Origin: Pseudomonadota bacterium
GTDB taxonomy: Bacteria > Pseudomonadota > Gammaproteobacteria > Pseudomonadales > Moraxellaceae
Reading direction: 5' to 3'
Assembly (NCBI GenBank): GCA_023393635.1
Contig: JAEWKT010000048.1
Span: forward strand, 41,594 to 105,593
DNA length: 64,000 nucleotides
In this document: positions 1 to 8,498 of the stretch, piece after piece
How the letters are laid out: every line of letters begins with the position of its first letter
How positions within the stretch are numbered: the stretch's first letter is position 1
The notes under the pieces: model-generated
The model's input: the letters and a program-made list of their open reading frames with translations, nothing else
Told to the model about the DNA's origin: nothing
Database searches by the model: none
Made by a program: the position numbers and the translations under genes

Positions 1-2221
1 TATCTTGCCAGTGCCCTGCGGTATAAAAACGTCCACTGATCCAGCCTGCAAAACCACGGGCAAAAAAGCCTGGATTAAATCGGTCAAGCTCACCTTTGAG
101 TTGCCATGCGGGACCATCAGTCAAGTCCACTTTACCGCTTAAATCTACCTTACCTGCTGCACCATTATGTCTAAATTCGTTAATATTAATCAGCTTTGGT
201 GTGCCAGAGATTTTAATAATTAAATCACCATTTGGCACATCAGGCGTTTTTAAATCACCATTGAACTGAACGGCAAAACTCTTTAAACCTGATTGCTTGG
301 CATTTTGCGGATAAAGATTTAATGCTGCTGTTGCGTTGCCTGTTAACTCAACTGTGCGGCCAGCACTGCCCTTAGTAGCAGGCATATATCCTGTGAGATG
401 CGTGTTTTTTAGGTGAATAACTTGTTGGTCACCTTTGGCATAACCACTGGCATGAATTGAACCTACCAAGCGATTAAATGGCGCAGCATCTGCCAATTTA
501 GCAGGGTTAAACCCATCTGTATTTAAATCTGCCTGCCATTTTAATGTTTGTTTGCCTTGCGGTAAGGTCACCACTGCCTTGCCTTGCAAATCTCCTGCAT
601 CACCTTGATAAGTAACTTTAGGCACCGTCAATAAGTTATTATGTTTATTAAGCACGGCAACATACTTACCTGCGGGAACAACACCCTCTTTACTCGCTGC
701 AATAGTCGCATTGACTGTGGCATTAAGTTTGTCTTGCGGCATGTTGATTAATGCACGGCCTTGGGGGCTATTGAGATAACCCACTGTTGGCAAAGTACGA
801 TTAATGTTTTTCCAGCGCGCATCAACCCATAATGGTTTTTGGGTATTGCCAATTGAACCTTCACGCGCAATACCCGCCAGCCAGGTTTCCCCGCTGTCTA
901 ATTTTAACGCAGCATTTAAATGCGGTAATTGGTCAAAATCCCCTTTAGAATATAAATTGCCATTAATCACTGGTGGTAAATAGCCACGAATTGCCTCTGG
1001 GACTGTTTTGTCTTGTGAGTTTAGTCCAGTAGCACGGCCAGAAATATCCCAGCTCAGATGGTCTTCCCAACTTACATTGCCCTGCGTTTGAATGGTGCCA
1101 CTCATTAAACGGCCATTTAAGGCGCGGATATCAAGCCGCTTGAAATTAGTCGCCAATTGGGCTTGATATTCACCTGTTGGAATTGAATCACCAGACAAAT
1201 CAGTTTGCAGGTTTGCAATTAATCCTGCGGTGCTACCTTTAATAAACGTGTTACCAGATTTTGAAAATAAATGCTGATCTTGTGCTACTGGCCAGTTTAA
1301 GTTTTTCCAGTTGAGATAACCTTTAAAAGGCACGCCATCACGTACTGGATGCAAGACAAACTGACCGCGAATTAAGTCTGGTGTAGGTATCGTAACACCC
1401 GCCCTTAAGGTGTCTATATCACCGCGCGCGGCCACAAAAATACGTTGAAGATTGATGGAATCCAAAGCAGGAATAAGTACCTGACCATCAAGATGAATTG
1501 GATATTTATCATGAAATTGAATATTACCTGTCACTTCCAAGGCACGAAGATAAGGCAACGTTAAGCTGGAATTTTTTAATGAAATTTCTGTGCCTGACCA
1601 TACCGCATCGTGTAGCACAATTTCATTGAATTCAAACTTACTCTCTGGCCTGGTTTGAATACTCATGCCATGCACAAACCCTTCATCAAAACGCAAAGTA
1701 AAGGGAAGTTTTAATTCTTTAAAATCAAACGGCTCGTCTGATGGCGGGGTTTTTTTAATAATTCGTAAATTATCTAAGGAAGCATAGCGAAAATGTAGCT
1801 CACGATTTACGAGCGCGCGCCAGCCAATCTTAAGTATGGCTTTGTCCACATGCACATCTACAGCTTCTACACCGACTTTAACATTCGTCAGTATGACACC
1901 ATGTTGTAAATCTCCACCCTGATAGGTGTAGGTTATCATTGTTATTCTATCGGTTAACAAGGCAAGCAGCCGCTTACTTCCTTCTTCGGTGGTGGTCATC
2001 CATCCCACCACACCTACCAATGCAGCCAACAACAGCACAATTATTAGTAAAATAAAACGCCGCCGACGATGCTTTTTTGGCAGCTTTTTAGGCGGTGGCG
2101 CGTCATTGGGTGGATTAGTAGAGCCACCATGAACATCAGCTATCTCATTAGATGACGCGTTGGTGTCAGCAGGAGGCGTGGTTGAGACTTGTTGCTCATC
2201 ATTGGTCGGTTGATTCGTCAT
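1..2221 (-). CDS. tamB: TamB, translocation and assembly module subunit (5' part, runs off the left edge)
   Basis: The reading frame is open from an ATG at 2221-2219 to the window edge, giving about 740 N-terminal residues; the C-terminal DUF490 end is missing. TamB spans the periplasm from an inner-membrane anchor and works with TamA on outer-membrane protein assembly and probably on phospholipid transport to the outer membrane. The N-terminus is a polar, proline-rich cytoplasmic segment ending in a KKHRRRR cluster (residues 49-55). A hydrophobic anchor follows at about residues 56-74 (FILLIIVLLLAALVGVVGW). The rest is the repetitive beta-rich sequence expected of this AsmA-like family. It starts 18 bp after the tamA stop, so the two genes almost certainly form one operon. 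The assignment rests on the anchor, the repetitive beta pattern and the tamA partner. Confidence 0.88.
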   Translation of the reverse strand, partial: MTNQPTNDEQQVSTTPPADTNASSNEIADVHGGSTNPPNDAPPPKKLPKKHRRRRFILLIIVLLLAALVGVVGWMTTTEEGSKRLLALLTDRITMITYTYQGGDLQHGVILTNVKVGVEAVDVHVDKAILKIGWRALVNRELHFRYASLDNLRIIKKTPPSDEPFDFKELKLPFTLRFDEGFVHGMSIQTRPESKFEFNEIVLHDAVWSGTEISLKNSSLTLPYLRALEVTGNIQFHDKYPIHLDGQVLIPALDSINLQRIFVAARGDIDTLRAGVTIPTPDLIRGQFVLHPVRDGVPFKGYLNWKNLNWPVAQDQHLFSKSGNTFIKGSTAGLIANLQTDLSGDSIPTGEYQAQLATNFKRLDIRALNGRLMSGTIQTQGNVSWEDHLSWDISGRATGLNSQDKTVPEAIRGYLPPVINGNLYSKGDFDQLPHLNAALKLDSGETWLAGIAREGSIGNTQKPLWVDARWKNINRTLPTVGYLNSPQGRALINMPQDKLNATVNATIAASKEGVVPAGKYVAVLNKHNNLLTVPKVTYQGDAGDLQGKAVVTLPQGKQTLKWQADLNTDGFNPAKLADAAPFNRLVGSIHASGYAKGDQQVIHLKNTHLTGYMPATKGSAGRTVELTGNATAALNLYPQNAKQSGLKSFAVQFNGDLKTPDVPNGDLIIKISGTPKLININEFRHNGAAGKVDLSGKVDLTDGPAWQLKGELDRFNPGFFARGFAGWISGRFYTAGHWQD

Positions 2222-2239
2222 TATTATCAAATTCCAAAC

Positions 2240-5050
2240 TTATAATTGTGGGCCAATAAAGAAATGTAAGCGGATTGGCACATGCGTTTCAGAGACGCCC
2301 GCACCGATATCCACCCGAATAGGCCCAACTGGTGATGACCATCGCACCCCAAAACCCGCACCCACTTTCACTGGATCATTAAACTGTTTATCAAATGCAT
2401 TTCCTGCATCGACAAATACGGCTCCGCGCCATTTAGGTTTAAATTGATAGTTGTATTCCAATGATCCTACCGCCAGATTTTGGCCGCCCACCAAGTAACC
2501 ATTTTGTTCGGTTGACAAACTTTTATAATCATAACCACGAATACTTTGGTCACCACCTGCAAAAAAGCGCAAGTTATAAGGCACGTCATCAAAATTTTCG
2601 GTCACAATGGTAGCGGCATCAGCACGGCCAACAATTTGATGGTTATTATCTTCACCAAAGGAATGTATCACGCGCCAGCCCGCACGCAAAATGGCCATAT
2701 CAGTATCAGTTAATAAACTTTTGCTGCCTACTTCTAGCTGGTAAAACTGCCTAAATGCCTGAACTGGGTCAATCCGTCCAACGGTAGTGGTTTTACTAAT
2801 CCCATAACCAAACAACAATGATTGCTGCTCAAAGCGCGAATTTTTTAAATTAAATGGTGGGGGCAATAAAGATTTATCAGTTTCATTGTTTTTACGGTTA
2901 AGCTCATCAAGACGATAGCGGGCAGAAATAGTGTGTTGCCACGCACTTCCTTTTGGTTTAATGGCGCGTTCAACCCCTACGGTTGCCGTATCAATTTCCA
3001 GCCCAAGGTCTTTGCCTTTATCTCGTCGCTGCTCACGTTCATAACCTGCAAAAACACTCACGGTGTCTTCTAAAGGATGTTTATACGGTAAATTATAGCG
3101 TGCATCAATTGCTTGTCGAATTTTGGATAGCTCAAGGTTGGCCTCTACGCTGTGTCCACGTGAATTAATGAGCGCCTTACGATACTGTCCTCTTAAACGA
3201 AACTCGGTATCTGTGCCATAACCAACACCCACTTCTGCACTATTTGGATTTTCCGTATTCACCGTGACCACTACAGGAATAATTTTAGTTTCTCTGACTT
3301 TATTGGCTTCAGCTAAGCGCTCGGCTTCTTTGATCTGTGCTTCAGTTAAATCTTGCTGTGCTTCCATGCTGCGCTGTGCTGGCAAATCTGCATCTTGTCC
3401 CACGCCTGCAAACTGACTTTCATCCACTCCACTTGGGGCTTTATTCTCAGTGTGGTCAACATTATCCGCACCATTCCCCTCTGTAGTTTCGTTTTTAATT
3501 GCCAACGCTTGACGTTGTAATGCAGTCAACTGGTCGACATCAGCATCAGCAGGAAGTTCCACAGGCTTAACAATAGGATCAGGAATCACCACATCGACCT
3601 GAACATTATTAAACCAGCGCGTATCAGATAAATTGCGCGATAACCCCGTGACTTTCCATGAACCATACTCGTCATTCTCATCAAAAGGGACGAGCTGTCT
3701 TAATAGCTCTTCCTTTACGGGAATTTCTTTATCAGGGTCAGCATTTTTAAACTCAACAGCACCTAACTTGTAACGTTCACCACTTTCATAATCTAAATTA
3801 ATGTCAGCCGTATTGTCAGGTAAAGTCACTTTGACATCATGCATGATCCAATAACTATCAAAATAACCTTTTTCTGTGGCAACGGTACTAATCCGAGTTT
3901 TAGTTTTTTCATACAAGTCATCATTCATTTGATCACCAACTTTTAAGTCGGGATTTTTTTGAACAGATAAAAATGAATTGTCTTCATTAGCTTCGCCTTC
4001 ATAGCGAATGTCCTGACTGGTCACGATGACAGGCTCGTTTGGCACCACACGAACGCGCAAAGTGTCTTGATTCACTTGTTCAAAACGAAATTCAGAATTG
4101 TAGTAACCCACTGCCTCAGATGCTTCTCGTGCCATACTGCGTAACTGCGGCAAAGATGCCCTAAAATCAGCAAAAGATTCAACTGGATACTGTTCCAGGC
4201 GCGCACGCACATTTTTTGCCTGTAAATCAGAAGCACCTACCACCACCACATCAATGGTAGGTAAAGCGGCAGCCATAGCCCCTTTCGGCGGCCAAAATTT
4301 ATACCATACACGCTTGAAAATATTGGGCTTTTTGGCAGTTTCTCCATCAGTCCCTGCTTTTAGCGCATCGGCATTTGCAGTAATGACATCGTCAGGTTGT
4401 TTTTCCTGATTTATATCCGCACTATCAGCCAAAACTTGCGTGGTTTCTCTGGCTTGTTGTAGCTCTGCCTCAGCACTGGCTTGCTCATCAATAGGATCAG
4501 CTTCACGTATTGCTACTTCTGGCTGTTCTGGCGCACCTAATCCATTGGTAATACTAGAGGTAATAAGCTCTTCGCGCGTCCCTTGCTCTACTTCTTCTGA
4601 TACCGCACTGGTGGCTCTTGGAGCAGTGACACGGCTTGAGTCACTGGCTGCTTGTTGTTTGGCCGCCTCTGCTTGTTGCATAATGCTGGACATATCAACT
4701 GGTGCAAGCGCAATGGAATCTGTATCTGATGTTTGTGAATTGGTGAGTTCAGAAGTACCTGGATCACTGGCCATTATTGAATCATTGGCCACTGTGGTAT
4801 CAATTGCGGGTTGAGCTTGCCTGCTTAATGTTTGCGTCGTACCTGGCACATGGTCGTTGACTATATCAGTCTGCATTGTTTGGGCATGGGTAGACGCAGC
4901 AGAACCAAGCAGCATAATGCCCGTGCCCAACTGGAACACCTGTCGATAAAACTTTGTACCAGAACAATCGTATTGAAGTGACTGCCTAAGAGCGATGACT
5001 AACGTCTTTAATTGAGTTTTGGGGTATTGACGCATCTTGCTCTCAAACAT
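2240..5050 (-). CDS. tamA: TamA, Omp85-family outer-membrane assembly factor with long extra segments
   Basis: This is the outer-membrane partner of TamB. The 936 residues are well above the roughly 580 of E. coli TamA. A signal peptide with a long n-region ends near residue 56 (STHA). Residues about 58-255 are Ala/Gln/Glu/Ser/Thr-rich and look disordered. POTRA-type modules occupy about 262-490. A second charged low-complexity insert covers about 492-587, and the 16-stranded barrel runs from about 600 to the end. The barrel carries the Omp85 signature FAGGDQSIRGYDY. The start at 5050 has an in-frame ATG alternative a few codons later. The gene is transcribed away from the lplT-like gene; the 174-bp gap must hold both promoters. 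Family assignment is firm; the role of the inserts is unknown. Confidence 0.9.
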   Translation of the reverse strand: MFESKMRQYPKTQLKTLVIALRQSLQYDCSGTKFYRQVFQLGTGIMLLGSAASTHAQTMQTDIVNDHVPGTTQTLSRQAQPAIDTTVANDSIMASDPGTSELTNSQTSDTDSIALAPVDMSSIMQQAEAAKQQAASDSSRVTAPRATSAVSEEVEQGTREELITSSITNGLGAPEQPEVAIREADPIDEQASAEAELQQARETTQVLADSADINQEKQPDDVITANADALKAGTDGETAKKPNIFKRVWYKFWPPKGAMAAALPTIDVVVVGASDLQAKNVRARLEQYPVESFADFRASLPQLRSMAREASEAVGYYNSEFRFEQVNQDTLRVRVVPNEPVIVTSQDIRYEGEANEDNSFLSVQKNPDLKVGDQMNDDLYEKTKTRISTVATEKGYFDSYWIMHDVKVTLPDNTADINLDYESGERYKLGAVEFKNADPDKEIPVKEELLRQLVPFDENDEYGSWKVTGLSRNLSDTRWFNNVQVDVVIPDPIVKPVELPADADVDQLTALQRQALAIKNETTEGNGADNVDHTENKAPSGVDESQFAGVGQDADLPAQRSMEAQQDLTEAQIKEAERLAEANKVRETKIIPVVVTVNTENPNSAEVGVGYGTDTEFRLRGQYRKALINSRGHSVEANLELSKIRQAIDARYNLPYKHPLEDTVSVFAGYEREQRRDKGKDLGLEIDTATVGVERAIKPKGSAWQHTISARYRLDELNRKNNETDKSLLPPPFNLKNSRFEQQSLLFGYGISKTTTVGRIDPVQAFRQFYQLEVGSKSLLTDTDMAILRAGWRVIHSFGEDNNHQIVGRADAATIVTENFDDVPYNLRFFAGGDQSIRGYDYKSLSTEQNGYLVGGQNLAVGSLEYNYQFKPKWRGAVFVDAGNAFDKQFNDPVKVGAGFGVRWSSPVGPIRVDIGAGVSETHVPIRLHFFIGPQL

Positions 5051-5224
5051 AAAAAATAATTAGTGGCAAATTTAAAACGGCTTTAATCATAATCTGACAT
5101 AAACCAACTTGCTACCGCATAAGCTTAAAGATATGTTATTTACATGCAAATGATAAAAATGCAAATTTAATAACATAATTCATGCGCAGCACACCCGTTA
5201 TAACCCCTGGAGTACGCTTTTATC

Positions 5225-6553
5225 ATGGCGAGTCAATTTGAGCTATTAACCACACGCCGTTTTTTACCCATGTTCTTAACCCAGTTTTTTGGGGCCTTAA
5301 ACGACAATGTATTCAAACAAGGTTTACTGCTGGTATTTACATATCAACTGGTTGCTTCCAGCACTTATGATACCAGCATGCTCAATAATCTTGCGGCACT
5401 TTTATTTGTCCTGCCTTATTTCCTGTTTTCTGCCACCGCAGGCCAAATTGCAGATCGCTATGAAAAAGCCCACTTAACCCGCTGGCTCAAAGGCATTGAA
5501 ATCGTCATTATGCTGCTCGCCACAGTGGGTTTTTTAACCAAGCAGCTTTGGTTATTACTATTTGCATTGTTTTTAATGGGCACGCACTCTACTTTTTTTG
5601 GGCCGATTAAATACGCTATTTTGCCACAAATTTTAAATGACAAAGAACTGATGAGCGGTAACGCGCTGTTTCAAACAGGCACCTCACTGGCGATTTTATT
5701 TGGCATGATTTTGGGTGGTGTGGTCATGGCACAGTCTGGTGGTAACCTGCTATGGATCAGCTTGACTGTCATTGCTATTGCCATTGCTGGCTTTATATCA
5801 GCACGTTTTTTATTAAAGCAGCCTATTAATGCACCCGATTTAACCATTAGCTGGAATTTTATTTCTACCAGTATTCAAACGCTAAAATATAGCTATCAAA
5901 TTCCGCCTGTGTTTTTTGCCATCATTGGTATTTCGTGGTTCTGGTTTTATGGTGCCACTTATCTGACGCAAATCCCGCAAATGACCAAGCAAGTATTGCA
6001 TGCAGGCGAAACCGTTGTCTCTTTGCTGCTCACGTTATTTTCTATTGGCGTGGGTATTGGTTCGCTATTGTGTAGGCGTTTATCAGGCGCACAGGTTACT
6101 TTAAAGTTAGTTCCCTTTGGTGCCATAGGTTTAACAATATTTGCAATTGATTTATTTTTTGCTATTCAAGGGCTGCCTGCTGTACAAAGCAATGCCATGA
6201 ATAGTGAATTTTTAGGCGTTACAGAAATTATTGGCCAAAGTACTTATTGGCGTGTGCTGTTTGATATTGTGATGCTGGGTTTAAGTGGCGGTTTTTATAT
6301 TGTACCGTTGTACGCCTATTTACAAGAGCAATCGCCCGAAACCCATCGCGCCCGCATTATCGCTGCAAATAATATTTTAAATGCGTTATTTATGGTGGTC
6401 TCGGCAGTCATCTCCATTGTGGTGCTTAGTATGTTGAAATTATCACTGGCTACATTATTTTTATTTACTGCACTTTTAAATGCCTTACTTAGCTTTTTTG
6501 TGCTAAATAAATTACGTCGGTTGCCTAACAACAATAAGCCATCTACTATTTAA
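5225..6553 (+). CDS. MFS transporter, LplT-like lysophospholipid transporter
   Basis: A 442-residue protein with about 12 hydrophobic segments and the MFS pattern. The N-terminus FLTQFFGALNDNVFKQG is typical of the LplT/Aas-associated branch, which flips lysophospholipids across the inner membrane for re-acylation. A short motif between helices 2 and 3 (GQIADRYEKAHLTRW) is the conserved MFS loop. LplT is often fused to or beside Aas acyltransferase; no Aas gene is adjacent here, although a PlsC-type acyltransferase lies at 23775-24323. ATG at 5225 is preceded by a distant GGAG. coq7 follows 39 bp downstream on the same strand. Substrate assignment is by family only. Confidence 0.75.
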   Translation: MASQFELLTTRRFLPMFLTQFFGALNDNVFKQGLLLVFTYQLVASSTYDTSMLNNLAALLFVLPYFLFSATAGQIADRYEKAHLTRWLKGIEIVIMLLATVGFLTKQLWLLLFALFLMGTHSTFFGPIKYAILPQILNDKELMSGNALFQTGTSLAILFGMILGGVVMAQSGGNLLWISLTVIAIAIAGFISARFLLKQPINAPDLTISWNFISTSIQTLKYSYQIPPVFFAIIGISWFWFYGATYLTQIPQMTKQVLHAGETVVSLLLTLFSIGVGIGSLLCRRLSGAQVTLKLVPFGAIGLTIFAIDLFFAIQGLPAVQSNAMNSEFLGVTEIIGQSTYWRVLFDIVMLGLSGGFYIVPLYAYLQEQSPETHRARIIAANNILNALFMVVSAVISIVVLSMLKLSLATLFLFTALLNALLSFFVLNKLRRLPNNNKPSTI

Positions 6554-6592
6554 CCTTTACCATTTAAGTCATTACTTTATAAAAGAGAAATA

Positions 6593-7231
6593 ATGATGCG
6601 CCATTATCGACTATCTGACCGCTTAATTGGTTCATTTGACCAAGCCTTGCGCAGCCTTGTGCCTGGTTCAACCATTGCACAAAGACCGATGCCAGGCGAT
6701 CAAGAACACAGTAGCTTATCTGTCACTCAGGCGCGGCATGTGGCAGGCTTAATGCGCGTCAACCATAGCGGTGAAGTGTGCGCGCAGGCGTTATATCATG
6801 GTCAGGCACTCACTGCTCGTTTGCCCAACGTAAAACAGGAAATGCAAAAAGCCGCGCAGGAAGAAGAAGACCATTTGGCATGGTGTGAAGTTCGCTTAAA
6901 GGAACTGGACAGCTTTCCTAGTTTGTTAAATCCGTTATGGTATGGGATGTCTTATACCATGGGTGCACTGGCTGGCTTGGCAGGTGACCAATATAGCTTA
7001 GGCTTTGTGGCAGAAACAGAAAAACAGGTCAGCGCACACTTACAATCACATCTGAAGCAGTTGCCAGAAAATGATTCACGCACGCGAGCAATTTTAGAGC
7101 AAATGAATGAAGATGAATTACACCATCGCGATACGGCTTTGGCTGCTGGCGCGCAGGAATTGCCAGGCCCTGTCAAAGCTGCCATGACACTGGTGTCCAA
7201 AACCATGACCAAAACCAGTTATTTTCTCTAA
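6593..7231 (+). CDS. coq7: Coq7-type demethoxyubiquinone hydroxylase
   Basis: This di-iron monooxygenase hydroxylates 2-polyprenyl-3-methyl-6-methoxy-1,4-benzoquinol in ubiquinone synthesis. It is the Coq7 alternative to the flavoprotein UbiF. At 212 residues it has the normal family length. The iron ligands are visible in order: the Glu in NHSGEVCAQALYHGQ, the EEEDH pair, the Glu of FVAETEKQ and the ELHH pair. Two ATGs lie in tandem at 6593 and 6596, both behind an AGAGAAAT ribosome site. A strong terminator hairpin follows at 7248-7278. Confidence 0.93.
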   Translation: MMRHYRLSDRLIGSFDQALRSLVPGSTIAQRPMPGDQEHSSLSVTQARHVAGLMRVNHSGEVCAQALYHGQALTARLPNVKQEMQKAAQEEEDHLAWCEVRLKELDSFPSLLNPLWYGMSYTMGALAGLAGDQYSLGFVAETEKQVSAHLQSHLKQLPENDSRTRAILEQMNEDELHHRDTALAAGAQELPGPVKAAMTLVSKTMTKTSYFL

Positions 7232-7247
7232 TATATATTGATAAAAA

Positions 7248-7278
7248 AGGAAGCCCATCATTTATTGCTGGGCTTCCT
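7248..7278. terminator. Terminator hairpin between coq7 and the PF10118 gene
   Basis: AGGAAGCCCA (7248-7257) pairs perfectly with TGGGCTTCCT (7269-7278) around an 11-nt loop. The left side is preceded by AAAAA, which becomes a U-tract for transcripts on the minus strand. The genes converge here, so it probably serves both. Confidence 0.75.
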
Positions 7279-7312
7279 GTTAAACTTAAGCTGTTATCAA
7301 GCGCTATTTAAG

Positions 7313-8179
7313 CTATTTTGCAAATAAAACCTCACTGGCTGCAATCGGATCACCTGTTTTTATATAATGCGCTAACCAGACTTGATATTGTGGTAGTGCT
7401 ACCTGCTGCCATGGATGAAAGCCTGGCTTAAAATATTCCAGCCAAGGTGTAGTCATCACCCTTACAATTCCCTTTTTACCAAATAGCCAAGGCAGGTTTT
7501 TAACCAGCATCGTTACACGCTCAGTCTTGCTAAAGCCATCTGCCCTTAAAAATACATTGGTGTCCTTAATGCGTAAATAAACAAAAATAGATGTTAAAAA
7601 CAGCATCGCTAAACTACGCTCTATATAACCCACTTGCGCTACTTTTTGCATGGTATCAAAGGCCACGGCTTTATGCTCCATTTCTTCCATGGCATGCCAG
7701 GCCAGCATGGCGCGTACCCGATAATCCGCATGTTTTAAAAAATCAGGATCCGCAAAAAATATCTCAGCCATGAGTGCAGTAATATGTTCACAGGCCGCCG
7801 TAATCGCCAAATTAAATGACGCAGGCAAGCGCTGAACAGCAGCATTTAAACGACGACGCTGCTCTGCATTAAGCTCGGCAACTGGCAAGCCCTGATCTTT
7901 AAGTAAATTATTAAAAGTGGTATGCACAATTCCGTGTTGCGCTTCCTGCCTGTTAAAACTCATCACATCTTCACGCAAATTTTCATCAGTAATCTGGTCA
8001 CGAAACTGGCGCATACAAGTCATAAAATAGCGTTCGCCTTCAGGAAAGGTCACCGAAACAGCATCTAAAAAGCGGGTTTTAAAAGCATCCTGATTAAACC
8101 AGTATTTGGGGATGCTGGCGTCCAGTTTAAAATCAAGTTGCTCACGAGGCGTAATTGGATGCTGGGCTAATGCGTTCAT
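7313..8179 (-). CDS. PF10118-family putative metal-dependent hydrolase
   Basis: A 288-residue protein matching the predicted metal-dependent hydrolase family COG3687/PF10118. Conserved stretches are FPEGERYFM, FNRQEAQHG and the HAMEEMEHKAVAFD segment. The spacing of Glu and His in these helices suggests a ferritin-like di-metal centre. The true substrate is not known for the family. ATG at 8179 was chosen as the first Met of the conserved N-terminus. In related bacteria such genes are often under TetR-type repressors. Here no regulator is adjacent, but a perfect palindrome overlaps the likely promoter at 8244-8272. Confidence 0.75.
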   Translation of the reverse strand: MNALAQHPITPREQLDFKLDASIPKYWFNQDAFKTRFLDAVSVTFPEGERYFMTCMRQFRDQITDENLREDVMSFNRQEAQHGIVHTTFNNLLKDQGLPVAELNAEQRRRLNAAVQRLPASFNLAITAACEHITALMAEIFFADPDFLKHADYRVRAMLAWHAMEEMEHKAVAFDTMQKVAQVGYIERSLAMLFLTSIFVYLRIKDTNVFLRADGFSKTERVTMLVKNLPWLFGKKGIVRVMTTPWLEYFKPGFHPWQQVALPQYQVWLAHYIKTGDPIAASEVLFAK

Positions 8180-8243
8180 ATGACGTCCATACTCTATTTT
8201 TATAAGCTTGTGATTAGCTTAACGGCTGAATTAACGATCATCC

Positions 8244-8272
8244 AATGTATAACTGACAATTTTTATTGTCAA
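8244..8272 (-). promoter_or_regulatory. Promoter of the PF10118 gene with an embedded palindromic operator
   Basis: Read on the minus strand, a consensus -35 box TTGACA (8272-8267) is followed after 17 bp by TACATT (8249-8244). An 18-bp perfect palindrome, TGACAAT-AAAA-ATTGTCA (8254-8271), overlaps the -35 box and the spacer. This is the usual layout for a repressor site, for example of a TetR-type protein. The operator role is an inference. Confidence 0.55.
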
Positions 8273-8418
8273 ATGCAAAACTCATCAAAGTTAATTGATT
8301 TTTTCATCAGTAAGGTCGCTGCAGTACCATTCCTGTATTCAATATTTTGTTTCCATTTATTTTTTGATGACTCATTCTGATAGCGCATGTGGCCACGATA
8401 CAGCAAACCATCTGCCAA

Positions 8419-8464
8419 TAAAAACACCCCTCCAGTCAGGCAAAGTGTCCCACTTTCGGGGTGT
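8419..8464 (-). terminator. fumC terminator
   Basis: The outer arms ACACCCC (8424-8430) and GGGGTGT (8458-8464) enclose a second perfect hairpin, AAAGTG-TCC-CACTTT (8442-8456). In the minus direction the structure ends in GGTGTTTTTATT, a U-rich tail. It lies 35 bp beyond the fumC stop. Confidence 0.75.
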
Positions 8465-8498
8465 AGCTCACAACAGAAGTTTCTTTACTATTAAATGG

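Larger units (their letters stand above)
8180..8498. other. Intergenic region between the PF10118 gene and fumC
   Basis: This stretch of 319 bases holds the promoter and operator-like palindrome of the PF10118 gene on its left side and the fumC terminator on its right side. The middle is AT-rich, and the open frames in it have no ribosome site or family resemblance. Confidence 0.6.

Noticed and set aside
5144..5166. Octamer ATGCAAAT twice, 15 bp apart, in the tamA/lplT promoter region
   Set aside because: Short, AT-rich and not tied to a known regulator; it may be chance.
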